Shown one piece after another: positions 26,993 through 35,878 of a stretch of 64,000 bases of DNA; the stretch's first letter is position 1, and each line of letters starts with the position of its first letter. Position numbers and translations under genes: made by a program. The notes below the pieces were generated by a model. The model did no database searches, was not told where the DNA came from, and worked only from the letters and a program-made list of their open reading frames with translations. The DNA is from Verrucomicrobiota bacterium. GTDB lineage: Bacteria > Verrucomicrobiota > Verrucomicrobiia > Opitutales > Opitutaceae. The stretch spans positions 1 to 64,000 of the forward strand of contig JAEYUW010000044.1 in NCBI GenBank assembly GCA_023432225.1, written 5' to 3'.

Positions 26993-28168
26993 ATGGCGAC
27001 CGCGAAGAAGGAAGACTATTACGAGTTGCTCGGCGTCGCGAAGGGCGTCTCCGACGAGGATCTCAAGAAGGCCTACCGCAAGAAGGCCGTGCAGTATCAC
27101 CCGGATAAGAATCCGGGCAACAAGGAGGCGGAGGAGATGTTCAAGAAAGTCTCCGAGGCCTACGAAGTCCTCAAAGATCCGCAAAAGCGCGCGGCTTACG
27201 ACCAGTTCGGCCACGCGGCCTTCCAGCAGGGCGGCATGGGCGGCGGCGCGCGCGGCGGCGGGTTCCAAGGCGGCGGCGGCTTCCACGACCCGTTCGACAT
27301 CTTCCGCGAAGTCTTCGGCCAGGGCGGGGGAGGCGGTGGCGGCGGGATTTTCGACGACTTCTTTGGTGGCGGCAGCGGCGGCGGCCAAGGCGGCGCGGCG
27401 CGCGGCTCCGATCTGCGCTACGACATCGAGATCACGCTCGAAGAGGCCGCGCACGGCATCGAAAAGGAAATCTCTTTCCGCCGGCTCGGTGCGTGCACGC
27501 ATTGCGATGGCTCGGGCGCCGAGCCTGGCTCGAAACGCACGACGTGCCCGACTTGCCGCGGCGCGGGTCAGGTGACGACGTCGCGCGGGTTCTTCCACGT
27601 GCGTCAGGTGTGCCCGACCTGCCACGGCAGCGGCGCGCGCTTCGAGCGCGTCTGCGCCAAGTGCGACGGCGAGGGCCGGGTGCAGGAAACCACCAAGATC
27701 AACGTCCGCATTCCCGCCGGCGTCGACACCGGCTCGAAACTCCGCTCCGTCGGCAACGGCGAAGCCGGCACCATGGGTGGCCCGGCCGGCGATCTCTACA
27801 TCGTCGTGCACGTGAAGGAGCACGAGATCTTCGAGCGGCAGGGCGACGACCTCTTCACGGAGGTGCCGATCAAGTTCACCGTCGCCACGCTCGGCGGCAC
27901 GATTTCCGTGCCGACGCTGCAAGGCAAAGCCACGCTGAAGATCCCCGCCGGCACGCAGTCCAACACGACGTTCCGCCTGAAGGGTCGCGGCATGCCGCAC
28001 CTGCGCGGCGGCGCGCAGGGCGACCAGCTCATCCGCGTGCAAGTCGAAGTGCCGACCTCGCTGAACAGCGAACAGCGCAAGAAGCTCGAGGAATTCGCGC
28101 AGGCGTGCGGCGACGCCGATCAGCCGGTGGCGAAGAGCTTTTTCGACAAGGCGAAGAAGTTTTTCTGA
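26993..28168 (+). CDS. dnaJ: Chaperone protein DnaJ
   Basis: 391 residues, type I DnaJ. J domain residues 1-70 with the HPD of QYHPDKNPGN; Gly/Phe-rich region (GGMGGGARGGGFQGGGGF) extended with a second Gly run; four zinc-binding CxxCxGxG repeats (CTHCDGSG, CPTCRGAG, CPTCHGSG, CAKCDGEG); then the client-binding C-terminal domains. It delivers substrates to DnaK and stimulates its ATPase. Cotranscribed with grpE; ends at a strong terminator. Confidence 0.97.
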   Translation: MATAKKEDYYELLGVAKGVSDEDLKKAYRKKAVQYHPDKNPGNKEAEEMFKKVSEAYEVLKDPQKRAAYDQFGHAAFQQGGMGGGARGGGFQGGGGFHDPFDIFREVFGQGGGGGGGGIFDDFFGGGSGGGQGGAARGSDLRYDIEITLEEAAHGIEKEISFRRLGACTHCDGSGAEPGSKRTTCPTCRGAGQVTTSRGFFHVRQVCPTCHGSGARFERVCAKCDGEGRVQETTKINVRIPAGVDTGSKLRSVGNGEAGTMGGPAGDLYIVVHVKEHEIFERQGDDLFTEVPIKFTVATLGGTISVPTLQGKATLKIPAGTQSNTTFRLKGRGMPHLRGGAQGDQLIRVQVEVPTSLNSEQRKKLEEFAQACGDADQPVAKSFFDKAKKFF

Positions 28169-28197
28169 GCCGCGGCGCCAAGTGTGCCGATGATTAG

Positions 28198-28224
28198 GCC
28201 GCACCGGTTCGGTGCGGCTTTTTC
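28198..28224 (+). terminator. Rho-independent terminator after dnaJ
   Basis: GCCGCACCG-gtt-CGGTGCGGC followed by TTTTTC. It isolates grpE-dnaJ from the flagellar cluster. Confidence 0.9.
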
Positions 28225-28361
28225 GTGTCCGGGCAGATTTTTCCGCGCCGCGGCAAAGTTTGCCGGAATGGTCGAAAAGGGTGGGGCGCGCCAAGATGGC
28301 GTTTTTTCGGATAAATTTTTAATTCGTTGGCTTCCGGCGGCTAATGCCGGCTGAAAAACCG

Positions 28362-28378
28362 TTGGCACCGGCGTTGCT
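28362..28378 (+). promoter_or_regulatory. Sigma-54 promoter for the flagellar cluster
   Basis: TTGGCACC-GGCG-TTGCT matches the sigma-54 consensus TTGGCACG-N4-TTGCW at all but one base, with GG and GC elements correctly 10 bases apart. The expected transcription start, about 12 bases past the GC, falls near 28389, only some four bases before the flgF ATG at 28393. Sigma-54 control of flagellar genes is known in many phyla. Confidence 0.75.
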
Positions 28379-28392
28379 TTTTCGCCGGCCGG

Positions 28393-29145
28393 ATGAACAT
28401 CGGTCTCTATCAAAGCGCCTCCTCCATGTCGGCCCTCGAACGCTGGCAGGACGCGACCTCGCAGAACATCACGTCTGCGCAGACGACCGGCTACCGTAAG
28501 CGCACGGTGCAGTTCTCCACGGACGTCGCCGGCAAGTGGAACATCCGCCCCGATGCCAAGAACGCCGGCCCGGAGAACGAGCATTCAGTGCTCTTCACGC
28601 GCGTGACGACCGGCATCAATTTCATGACCGGTGAAACCCAGCCGACGCGCCGCGAGCTCGATGTCGCGATCCAAGGCGATGGTTTCTTCGAGATGGATGG
28701 CCCCAACGGTCAGAAGCTCTACACGCGTAGCGGCGAGTTCCGCATGACGCCCGAGCGCACGCTCGTCGGCGCGGGTGGTCTCCCGGTCCTCACCGAAGGC
28801 GGCAACCAGATCACGATGCTCCCGGGCGGCGGCTCGGTCACGATCAACCGCGACGGCACGATTTTTCAAGGGAGCACGGCGCTCGGCAAACTCTCGGTGC
28901 AGAAATTCACGAACCCCGGCGCATTGATGCCGACGGCCGGCGGCATGTTCGTCGCCGGACCCAACGCCGGCAAAGAATCCGTCGATGAACCCGCGCTGAT
29001 GCAAGGTTACCTCGAGCAGAGCAACGTCCAGCCGCTCCGCGAGATGGTTGACCTCGTTCTCATCAGCCGCGCCTACGAGGCGAACCAGAAGATCATCACC
29101 ACCGCCGACCAGCAGATGGAGAAGACCCTCCAGGCCCTCGGCTGA
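28393..29145 (+). CDS. flgF: Flagellar basal-body rod protein FlgF
   Basis: 250 residues. MNIGLYQSASSMSALERWQD is a rod-protein N-terminus; DVAIQGDGFFEMDGPNGQKLYTRSGEF is the FlgF/FlgG core; and the C-terminal heptad LEQSNVQPLREMVDLVLISR AYEANQK is the rod/hook coiled coil. It forms part of the proximal rod. First gene of the flagellar run, directly under the sigma-54 site, with no room for a Shine-Dalgarno sequence if that promoter is used. Confidence 0.9.
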   Translation: MNIGLYQSASSMSALERWQDATSQNITSAQTTGYRKRTVQFSTDVAGKWNIRPDAKNAGPENEHSVLFTRVTTGINFMTGETQPTRRELDVAIQGDGFFEMDGPNGQKLYTRSGEFRMTPERTLVGAGGLPVLTEGGNQITMLPGGGSVTINRDGTIFQGSTALGKLSVQKFTNPGALMPTAGGMFVAGPNAGKESVDEPALMQGYLEQSNVQPLREMVDLVLISRAYEANQKIITTADQQMEKTLQALG

Positions 29146-29193
29146 TCCACGCTGCGACCCCGCCGCAATGAATTCCCCATATAGACAACCGCT

Positions 29194-29247
29194 ATCACGA
29201 CTGCATGGCCGCGCCCGGTGTGGGGCCGGGCCGGCCCCAGTCGTGAT
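29194..29247. repeat. Strong stem-loop between flgF and flgG
   Basis: ATCACGACTG pairs perfectly with CAGTCGTGAT 34 bases later; inside it a CCCGG/CCGGG-rich hairpin extends the stem. It is the only sizeable structure inside the cluster's early half. It could tune flgF:flgG stoichiometry or protect an mRNA end. It has no GTAG ends. Confidence 0.7.
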
Positions 29248-29274
29248 GCGGATGGATTTCCAACCCCGCCGCGC

Positions 29275-30054
29275 ATGAACCTCTCGCTCTACTCCGCCGC
29301 CACCGGCATGGAGGCTCAGCAGCTGAACCTCAACACGATCGCGAACAACCTCGCGAACGTGAACACGCCCGGCTTCAAGCGCAGCAAGATCGAGTTCCAG
29401 GATCTGCTCTACCAGAAGCCGCGCGCGTCCGGTTCCGACTCCGGCGGCGGCAATCTCGTCCCGACCGGCATCGAAGTCGGCAACGGCTCGCGCGTCGCCG
29501 CGACCTCGAAGGTTTTCACCCAAGGTCAGCTCACCAACACCGGCGAGAAGCTCGACATCGCGATCCAAGGCGAAGGCTTCTTCGAAGTGCAGCGCCCGGA
29601 CGGCACGATCGGCTACACGCGCGACGGCTCGTTCAAGCTCAACGCGCAGGGTCAGGTCGTCACCGTCGACGGCATGCCGATCCTCAGCGGCATGCAGACG
29701 ATCCCGGCCGGTTCCAACGTTTCGATCTCCGAAGACGGCCAGGTCACCGTCCAGGGCTCCTCCGGCACCACAAATTTCCGCCTCACGCTCACGCGCTTCG
29801 CCAATCCCGCCGGCCTCCGCTCGATGGGCGGCAACCTCTACGAAGAGACCGGCGCCTCCGGCACGCCCGAAACCGGCAACCCCGGCGAGAACGGCTTCGG
29901 CCGCACCATCCAAGGCTACATCGAAGCCTCCAACGTGAACATCGTGGAGGAAATGGTCGCGCTCATCGTCGCCCAGCGCGCCTACGAGATTAATTCCAAG
30001 TCCGTGCAGTCGTCCGACGAGATGCTGCAGAACGTCGCCAACATGAAGCGCTGA
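29275..30054 (+). CDS. flgG: Flagellar basal-body rod protein FlgG
   Basis: 259 residues. N-terminus LSLYSAATGMEAQQLNLNTI with NNLANVNTPGFKRSKIEFQDLLYQ is the distal-rod signature; GYIEASNVNIVEEMVALIVAQ RAYEINSK is the C-terminal helix. FlgG builds the distal rod through which the L and P rings are threaded. ATG 29275 chosen because the family begins 3-5 residues before LYSAA. Separated from flgF by a stem-loop. Confidence 0.94.
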   Translation: MNLSLYSAATGMEAQQLNLNTIANNLANVNTPGFKRSKIEFQDLLYQKPRASGSDSGGGNLVPTGIEVGNGSRVAATSKVFTQGQLTNTGEKLDIAIQGEGFFEVQRPDGTIGYTRDGSFKLNAQGQVVTVDGMPILSGMQTIPAGSNVSISEDGQVTVQGSSGTTNFRLTLTRFANPAGLRSMGGNLYEETGASGTPETGNPGENGFGRTIQGYIEASNVNIVEEMVALIVAQRAYEINSKSVQSSDEMLQNVANMKR

Positions 30055-30059
30055 TCGCC

Positions 30060-30788
30060 ATGCGTCACCTCGCTCTCAGTTTCGCGCTCCTCTTCGCCGC
30101 CGCTGCCGCCGTCCGGGCCGACGCACCGGCAAATCTCGCCGCCGCCGCCGCGGTGCCGCTGCCGTTCACGCAGGAAAATTTCGTCCAATCGCTCACGAGC
30201 GAGCTCACGACTCACTTCAATCTCGAAGGCGACCTGCAGCTCGAGTTCCTCCGTCCGTGGTCGTCGCCCGAGCGCGTTGCCCGCGACTGGCAGGTCCAGA
30301 TCACCGAGTATCCGTCGGTTGCCGCCTCCTCGATGCTCCTGCGTTGCCGCATCCTCGCCGATGGCCAGTCCCTCGGCGAAACGACGCTCACGCTCCGCGC
30401 CGCCCTCTGGCGCGACGCCTGGGTCGCCCGCCAGCCGCTCGCGAACAACACGCCGTTCGATGCCGCCCAACTCGAGACGCGCCGCGTCGATCTGCTCCGC
30501 GAACGCGACGCGCTGCCCGCCGCCGTCGGCGATCGCTCCTTCAATTTTGTCCGCGGTGTCCAAGCCGGTCGCCTCCTCACCTGGCGCGACATCGCCCGCC
30601 GTCCGCTCGTCAAGAAAGGCGAGATGGTCGAAGTCTCCGCCGCCGATGGCCAGCTCGTCCTCACGATGAAGGCCCTCGCCATGCAGAACGGCGCTCACGG
30701 CGAAGTCGTGACCGTCCGCAATCTCGATTCGAAAAAAGATTTCTCCGCGTTTGTCGTCGATGAAAACCGTGTCCAAGTCCGCTTCTGA
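30060..30788 (+). CDS. flgA: FlgA, P-ring assembly chaperone
   Basis: 242 residues. MRHLALSFALLFAAAAAVRA is a signal peptide; the C-terminal SAF-like part carries RRPLVKKGEMVEVSAADGQLVLTMKALAMQNG and ends VVTVRNLDSKKDFSAFVVDENRVQV, the FlgA hallmark. It escorts FlgI in the periplasm. It starts 5 bases after flgG and overlaps flgH by 29 bases. Confidence 0.88.
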   Translation: MRHLALSFALLFAAAAAVRADAPANLAAAAAVPLPFTQENFVQSLTSELTTHFNLEGDLQLEFLRPWSSPERVARDWQVQITEYPSVAASSMLLRCRILADGQSLGETTLTLRAALWRDAWVARQPLANNTPFDAAQLETRRVDLLRERDALPAAVGDRSFNFVRGVQAGRLLTWRDIARRPLVKKGEMVEVSAADGQLVLTMKALAMQNGAHGEVVTVRNLDSKKDFSAFVVDENRVQVRF

Positions 30789-31401
30789 TCTCGGCGTCGC
30801 CGCCTTGATCGCGCTCCTCGCGCTCGGTGCTGCCGAAGCGAGCGCGGCTTCGCTGTGGAGCAACGAGGCGGGCCCGCGCGGCATGTTCGCCGACCGCAAG
30901 GCCGGACGCTCCGGCGACATCCTCACGATCGTCGTCATCGAAAGCGTCGCCGCGACCAACACGCAGAGCAAATCCTCCACGCGCAAGTCCACCATCGAGG
31001 ACGCGGTCACGCAGTTCATGTTCTCCGTCGCCGCCAGCAAGCTCGGCACGCACAACGGCGAACTCCCCGCCACCAACATCAACGGCAAGGGCGATTACTC
31101 CGGCGGCGGCCAGACGGTGAACAACCAGTCGCTCAGCAGCCGCGCCGCCGTGCTCGTCACCGACGTCATGCCCAACGGCAACCTCGTGATCGAGGGCGTG
31201 CGCGTCGTCACCTTCTCCGGCGAGACGCAATACGTCGTCCTCCACGGCCTCGTGCGCCCCGACGACATCGCCGCCGACAACACCATTCTCTCCTCCAACA
31301 TCGCCGATGCCCGCGTCGAGTTTGTTGCCGAAGGCACGCTCACCGACGCGCAGAAGCGTGGCTGGCTCTCGAAGCTCTACGAAAAACTCCGCCCGTTCTG
31401 A
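30760..31401 (+). CDS. flgH: Flagellar L-ring protein FlgH without lipobox
   Basis: 213 residues. After a signal peptide (VAALIALLALGAAEASA) the mature chain goes straight into SLWSNEAGPRGMFADRKAGR SGDILTIVVIE, the FlgH core, and ends GWLSKLYEKLRPF. Typical FlgH is a lipoprotein with an LTGC-type lipobox; there is no cysteine in this leader, so the ring would be non-lipidated. ATG 30760 lies inside flgA; a GTG three codons later would also keep the signal. It forms the outer-membrane bushing. Confidence 0.88.
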   Translation: MKTVSKSASDLGVAALIALLALGAAEASAASLWSNEAGPRGMFADRKAGRSGDILTIVVIESVAATNTQSKSSTRKSTIEDAVTQFMFSVAASKLGTHNGELPATNINGKGDYSGGGQTVNNQSLSSRAAVLVTDVMPNGNLVIEGVRVVTFSGETQYVVLHGLVRPDDIAADNTILSSNIADARVEFVAEGTLTDAQKRGWLSKLYEKLRPF

Positions 31402-31441
31402 CGCGATGTAACACGAATTTTCGGTCCCAACAGGATCACGG

Positions 31442-32572
31442 ATGAACACAGCACGACGCACCTTCTCTTCTCTTTTCCGCCGCGCGGCTTCCTGCGCCCT
31501 GGCGGTTTTCGTCGTCGTCTTCACCGCGCACGCCGCACGCGTGAAGGACCTCACGCTCGTCGAAGGCGGTCGCGACAACCAGCTCGTTGGTTACGGCCTC
31601 GTGGTCGGTCTCGCGGGCGAAGGTGACTCGAACGCTCTCTCCACATTGCGCGCGGTTTCGAACACGCTCCAGCGTTACGGCCTCTCGGTCGCCGCGACCG
31701 ACATCAAGTCGAAGAACATCGCTGCGGTCATGATCACCGCTGACATCGCGGCCTTCATGAAGCCCGGCGCGCGCATCGACGTGACGGTGGCCTCCATGGG
31801 CGATGCGAAAACCCTGCAAGGCGGCGTGCTGCTCCAGACGCCGCTCCTCGGTGCTGACGGCCGCGTCTACGCGGTGGCACAAGGCCCCGTCGCCATCGGC
31901 GGTTTCTTCGGCGGCTCCGGCGGCGCGGGCGGCGCGACGGTCCAAAAGAACCATCCGACGGTCGGCACGATTTCCAACGGCGCGATCGTCGAACGCGAGA
32001 TTCCCGCGCAGTTCGTGCAAGACCAGAAGCTCCGCCTCCTGCTGCACAATCCCGATTTCACTTCCGCCGCCCGCATGGCCGACGCCATCAACACCCGTTG
32101 GCCCGAGGCGCGCGCCATGGCGACCGATGCCGCCACCGTGCAGGTCGGCGTGCCCGCCGATTATCGCAGCCGCGATGTCGCGTTCCTCGCCGACCTCGGC
32201 ACGATCGAAGTTCAACCCGACACCATGGCGCGCATCGTCATCAACGAGCGCACCGGCACCATCGTCGCCACGTCCACGGTCCGCATCTCGCACGTCGCGA
32301 TCGCCCACGGCGCGCTGACGATCACCGTCACGAACAATCAAGGCGTCTCGCAACCGGGCGCGTTCAGCGGCGGCACGACGCAAGGGGTGCAAAGCACGCA
32401 AACGAACGTCAACGAGACCAAGGGCGGCTTCACCGTCCTCAACGAGCCGCCGACCGTCGAGCGTCTCGCCGCCGCGCTGAATTCCCTCGGCGTCTCCACG
32501 CGCGACATGATGGCCATTTTTCAATCCCTCAAGCGCTCCGGCGCCCTCCAGGCCGAACTCGTCATCAACTGA
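31442..32572 (+). CDS. flgI: Flagellar P-ring protein FlgI
   Basis: 376 residues. Signal peptide to about residue 31, then ARVKDLTLVEGGRDNQLVGY GLVVGLAGEGDS, the FlgI start, and MKPGARIDVTVASMGDAKTL QGGVLLQTPLLG. The C-terminus TVERLAAALNSLGVSTRDMM AIFQSLKRSGALQAELVIN is diagnostic. The P ring forms around the rod at the peptidoglycan. A weak AGGA lies 9 bases upstream. The L/P ring pair confirms a diderm envelope. Confidence 0.95.
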   Translation: MNTARRTFSSLFRRAASCALAVFVVVFTAHAARVKDLTLVEGGRDNQLVGYGLVVGLAGEGDSNALSTLRAVSNTLQRYGLSVAATDIKSKNIAAVMITADIAAFMKPGARIDVTVASMGDAKTLQGGVLLQTPLLGADGRVYAVAQGPVAIGGFFGGSGGAGGATVQKNHPTVGTISNGAIVEREIPAQFVQDQKLRLLLHNPDFTSAARMADAINTRWPEARAMATDAATVQVGVPADYRSRDVAFLADLGTIEVQPDTMARIVINERTGTIVATSTVRISHVAIAHGALTITVTNNQGVSQPGAFSGGTTQGVQSTQTNVNETKGGFTVLNEPPTVERLAAALNSLGVSTRDMMAIFQSLKRSGALQAELVIN

Positions 32573-32575
32573 GTC

Positions 32576-32914
32576 ATGAACGTTTCCGCCGTTACCTCCC
32601 AGCCCTCCGCCGCTCAGGTCGCCAGCCTGATGTCGAACCCGAGCAAGATGCAGAACCTGCCGCAGAGCGAGCAGGTGAAAGCCGTTGCGGGTCAGTTCGA
32701 GGCGATCCTGCTCCGCCAGTTCCTCCAGGAAAGTGTCGGCGGCATCATGGGCGGCAAAGACGGCGGTCCGTCCGGCAGCGTCTACGGTTACCTGCTCACC
32801 GACGTCCTCTCCAATCAACTCTCGTCCGCCGGCGGCCTCGGTCTCGGTCGCGTGCTCGAGCAACAACTCACTCCCCGCAACTCGGCCGCCTTCGCGTCCG
32901 ACTCCGCCTCCTGA
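32576..32914 (+). CDS. FlgJ-type rod-binding protein without muramidase domain
   Basis: 112 residues. The rod-binding domain of FlgJ is present: VKAVAGQFEAILLRQFLQES, then YGYLLTDVLSNQLSSAGGLGLGRVLEQQL. The peptidoglycan-hydrolase half found in enteric FlgJ is missing, as in many non-enteric bacteria, so a separate hydrolase must open the wall. It follows flgI after 3 bases. It acts as the rod cap scaffold. Confidence 0.85.
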   Translation: MNVSAVTSQPSAAQVASLMSNPSKMQNLPQSEQVKAVAGQFEAILLRQFLQESVGGIMGGKDGGPSGSVYGYLLTDVLSNQLSSAGGLGLGRVLEQQLTPRNSAAFASDSAS

Positions 32915-32916
32915 AC

Positions 32917-33414
32917 ATGAATTCCGAGTGGAAAATCGTCGCGGATGCCCTCCGCCAGGAAATCGCCGATTACGGCGGCCTCCTCCATCTGTTCGAAGAA
33001 CAGCAACGCTACCTCTTCGCGCGCAACCCGGACGCCGTCCTCCGCCTCAGCGGCGAGATCGAGACGCAGGTCCGCAACCTCCACGAATCCCGCCGCAACC
33101 GCGAGGCCATCGTCGCCGCGTTTGCCATCGAGCACAACGAGCTGCCCACCGTTACGCTGCGCTCGTTGCTCGCGCATTTCACGACCGACGTCCGCCCGCT
33201 GCTCGAGGCGCTCATCTCCGAGATCAACGTTCTCATCCATCGCGTGCGCCGCACCTCACGCCACAACCACTCGCTGCTCGCCCGCACGGTCGAGGCGCAA
33301 CAGGAGCTGCTCCGCCAGCTCCGCCCCGACGCCTTTACGCAAACCTACGCGCCCACCGGCCGCGTCATGCTCAGCGGCGCCCGCCCCGAGCCCGCCTTCA
33401 AGGTCGCAGGCTGA
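32917..33414 (+). CDS. flgN: FlgN-like export chaperone
   Basis: 165 residues, almost all helical, with heptad-like leucines (LRQEIADYGGLLHLFEEQQRYL, VEAQQELLRQLRP). No transmembrane segment. Size, helical character and position directly before flgK and flgL fit FlgN, which holds the hook-filament junction proteins before export. The identification leans on synteny, because FlgN sequences diverge strongly. A repeat pair follows at once. Confidence 0.7.
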   Translation: MNSEWKIVADALRQEIADYGGLLHLFEEQQRYLFARNPDAVLRLSGEIETQVRNLHESRRNREAIVAAFAIEHNELPTVTLRSLLAHFTTDVRPLLEALISEINVLIHRVRRTSRHNHSLLARTVEAQQELLRQLRPDAFTQTYAPTGRVMLSGARPEPAFKVAG

Positions 33415-33417
33415 TCC

Positions 33418-33525
33418 TATTGCGGAATGACGAATGCGGATTGCGGAATGAAATTATCTCTCGCCCTCACCTGACGCGCAGCCCTTCGGCCAATCCGAAA
33501 TCCGCAATCCAAAATCCGAAATCCC
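33418..33525. repeat. AATCCGCAATCC-type inverted repeat between flgN and flgK
   Basis: Left arm ATGCGGATTGCGGAATGA, right arm CCGAAATCCGCAATCCAAAA running to ATCCCC just before the flgK ATG. Same repeat type as inside mutL. Confidence 0.82.
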
Positions 33526-33526
33526 C

Positions 33527-34942
33527 ATGTCCGGCCTCTTCAACACCCTCGGTTCCTCGGTCAAGGCGCTCAATGCGCACAGCCGTGCCATCGAGACGGC
33601 CGGCAAGAATCTCGCGAACGTCAACAACGCCGCCTACGCCCGCCAGCGCGTCATCTACGGCGATCGCGGCACGGTCATCACCGCCGAAGGCGCGAAGAGC
33701 CTCGGCCTTGAAGCGCTCGCGGTGCAGCAGCTCCGCGACTCGCTGCTCGACCGCCAAGTGATGCGCGAGACCGCGCTCAAGGCCTCGTTCGAGGCCGAAC
33801 AGGACATTCTCGGTCGCGCGCAGGCTGGCCTCGGCCAGAGCATCGACCGCTCCTCGTCGGCGACCGCCACCAGTTCCAACGCCTCGACCGGCGGCCTCGC
33901 CGCGGCCATCGACGATTTCTTCAACGCCTTCCAAAGCTTCGCCGCCCGCCCGACTGACATTGGCGAGCGCCAGACGCTGTTGCAAAAGGCCGCGATCCTC
34001 ACGGACCGCTTCCAGCAGACCGACGCCCGCCTCGCCCAGGTGCAGGCCGACGTCGACACCTCCATCGCGACCGATGTCGACGATGTGAACCGCCTCCTCA
34101 CGACCATCGCCGACCTCAACGCCCAGATCGGCCGCATCGAAGTCGGCGCGCCCGGCACGGCGATCGACCTGCGCGACCAGCGTCAGGCCAAACTCGAAGA
34201 GCTCGCCGCCAAGATCCCGATCGAAGCGCGCAACTCGACCGACGGTCAGATCCAGGTCGTGATGAAAGACGCCAGCAACGCCGACGTCATTCTCGTCGAC
34301 AAGGCCGCGGTGCTCGGCCCGATCGCGTTCAACGGCACCGACATCACCGGTGGCGCTTCCGCGACCACGCTCGTTTTCTCCTCCGGCAAGATCTACGGCC
34401 AGCTCAGCGCGCGCGACGGTGCGGTGCAGGAACTCCGCGACAGCCTCGACGCACTCGCGCAACAGTTCGTCACCTCCGTCAACGCGGCCTACAACCCGAC
34501 CTCGATTGCGGGCGGCAATTTCTTCAACGCCGCCGGCACGACCGCCGCCACGATCGCCGTGCAGGCCGGTCTCACGGCGTCGACGCTGCGCGCGGGCAGC
34601 GGTGCCGCCGGCGACAACTCCATCGCCCTCGACGTCGCGGCGATCGCCAGCCAGAGCTTCTCGACCGGCAGCGGCGACGCCATCGACGGCACGATGAGCC
34701 AGTTCTTCTCGCGCTCCGTTTCGAATCTCGGCCAGGCCCTCGCCAGCGCCAACTCGCGCGTCGAGGACCAGACCAACATCGCCAACCTCGTCAAATCGCA
34801 GCGCGACAGCGTGAGCGGCGTCTCGCTCGACGAGGAAATGGCCGACCTCGTCCGCTTCCAACGCGCCTTCCAAGCCTCCTCGCGCGTGTTCTCCGTCGTC
34901 GACGAATTGCTCGACACCGTCGTCAACCGCCTCGGGCGTTAA
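33527..34942 (+). CDS. flgK: Flagellar hook-associated protein 1, FlgK
   Basis: 471 residues. N-terminal rod-hook helix LGSSVKALNAHSRAIETAGK NLANVNNAAYARQRV; the central region is Ala/Ser/Thr-rich; the C-terminal helix has VSGVSLDEEMADLVRFQRAF QASSRVFSVVDELLDTVVNRL, the most diagnostic FlgK stretch. It forms the first junction between hook and filament. The ATG is one base past an AATCCGCAATCC-type repeat, and no Shine-Dalgarno is present. Confidence 0.94.
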   Translation: MSGLFNTLGSSVKALNAHSRAIETAGKNLANVNNAAYARQRVIYGDRGTVITAEGAKSLGLEALAVQQLRDSLLDRQVMRETALKASFEAEQDILGRAQAGLGQSIDRSSSATATSSNASTGGLAAAIDDFFNAFQSFAARPTDIGERQTLLQKAAILTDRFQQTDARLAQVQADVDTSIATDVDDVNRLLTTIADLNAQIGRIEVGAPGTAIDLRDQRQAKLEELAAKIPIEARNSTDGQIQVVMKDASNADVILVDKAAVLGPIAFNGTDITGGASATTLVFSSGKIYGQLSARDGAVQELRDSLDALAQQFVTSVNAAYNPTSIAGGNFFNAAGTTAATIAVQAGLTASTLRAGSGAAGDNSIALDVAAIASQSFSTGSGDAIDGTMSQFFSRSVSNLGQALASANSRVEDQTNIANLVKSQRDSVSGVSLDEEMADLVRFQRAFQASSRVFSVVDELLDTVVNRLGR

Positions 34943-34960
34943 CACCCCCGACTTCCAGCC

Positions 34961-35857
34961 ATGCGTATCGCCTCCAGCACCGTCTCCGACAACATCGTCC
35001 GCCAGATCCAAAACCTCGGATCGCAGCAGGCGCGGTTGCAGTCGACGGTGGCGAGCGGGCAGCGCATCACCAACCCCGAGGACGATCCGGCCGCGGTCAG
35101 TCGCGTGATCAACCTCGAGAGCGAACGCCGCTCCATCGAGCAGTTCCAGCGCAACGCCGGTCGCGCGCTCGAAATCAGCCAGGCGTCTTTCTCCGGTCTC
35201 CAGCAGATCAAAAAGCTTTCCGATCGCGCCACCGAGATTGGCACTCTCGGCACCGGTGCGATGTCGCCGGACGCGCTCAACGCCTACGCGGCTGAAGTCG
35301 ACCAGCTCATCGAGCAAGCGGTCCAGCTCGGCAACACGCGGTTCCGTAACGACTACATTTTCGCCGGCACCGCCGTCGATGCCCCGCCGTTCGCCGCCAC
35401 GCGCAACGCGAGCGGCGAGGTGACCGCGGTCACCTACAACGGCAACACCGCGCAATCCGAAATCGCGCTCTCCGAGTCATCCAGCATCGCGCCCGGTAGC
35501 TCCGGCGCGACCAACACCGGCATCGGCGACTTCGTCAATCACCTCGTCTCGCTGCGCGACGCTCTGCGCGCCGGCAACACCGCGACCATCCAGACTGCGC
35601 AAGCCAATCTCCTCACGAGCGAAGACGTGTTCGTTGACTCGTTGTCCGAGCACGGCGCCGTGCAAATGCGCATCGAGGTCAACCAGACGCAGCAAAAAGA
35701 GCGTGCCGAGAATCTCGAAAAACTCGTTTCCGCCGAAGCCGACGGCGATTTGCCGTCCGCCATCGTGAAGCTCAACCAGACGCAGGTGGCGTATCAGGCC
35801 GCGCTCCAGTCCGCGTCGAACATCATGCGCCTCTCCCTCCTCGATTATCTCAAGTAA
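34961..35857 (+). CDS. flgL: Flagellar hook-associated protein 3, FlgL
   Basis: 298 residues. Flagellin-like termini: MRIASSTVSDNIVRQIQNLG SQQARLQSTVASGQRITNPE DDPAA at the start and KLNQTQVAYQAALQSASNIM RLSLLDYLK at the end. FNDYIFAGT-like FRNDYIFAGTAVDAPPF in the middle is typical. It joins FlgK to the filament. It starts 18 bases after flgK. Confidence 0.93.
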   Translation: MRIASSTVSDNIVRQIQNLGSQQARLQSTVASGQRITNPEDDPAAVSRVINLESERRSIEQFQRNAGRALEISQASFSGLQQIKKLSDRATEIGTLGTGAMSPDALNAYAAEVDQLIEQAVQLGNTRFRNDYIFAGTAVDAPPFAATRNASGEVTAVTYNGNTAQSEIALSESSSIAPGSSGATNTGIGDFVNHLVSLRDALRAGNTATIQTAQANLLTSEDVFVDSLSEHGAVQMRIEVNQTQQKERAENLEKLVSAEADGDLPSAIVKLNQTQVAYQAALQSASNIMRLSLLDYLK

Positions 35858-35878
35858 ACCGCCGCCCTCCGCCTCCCC

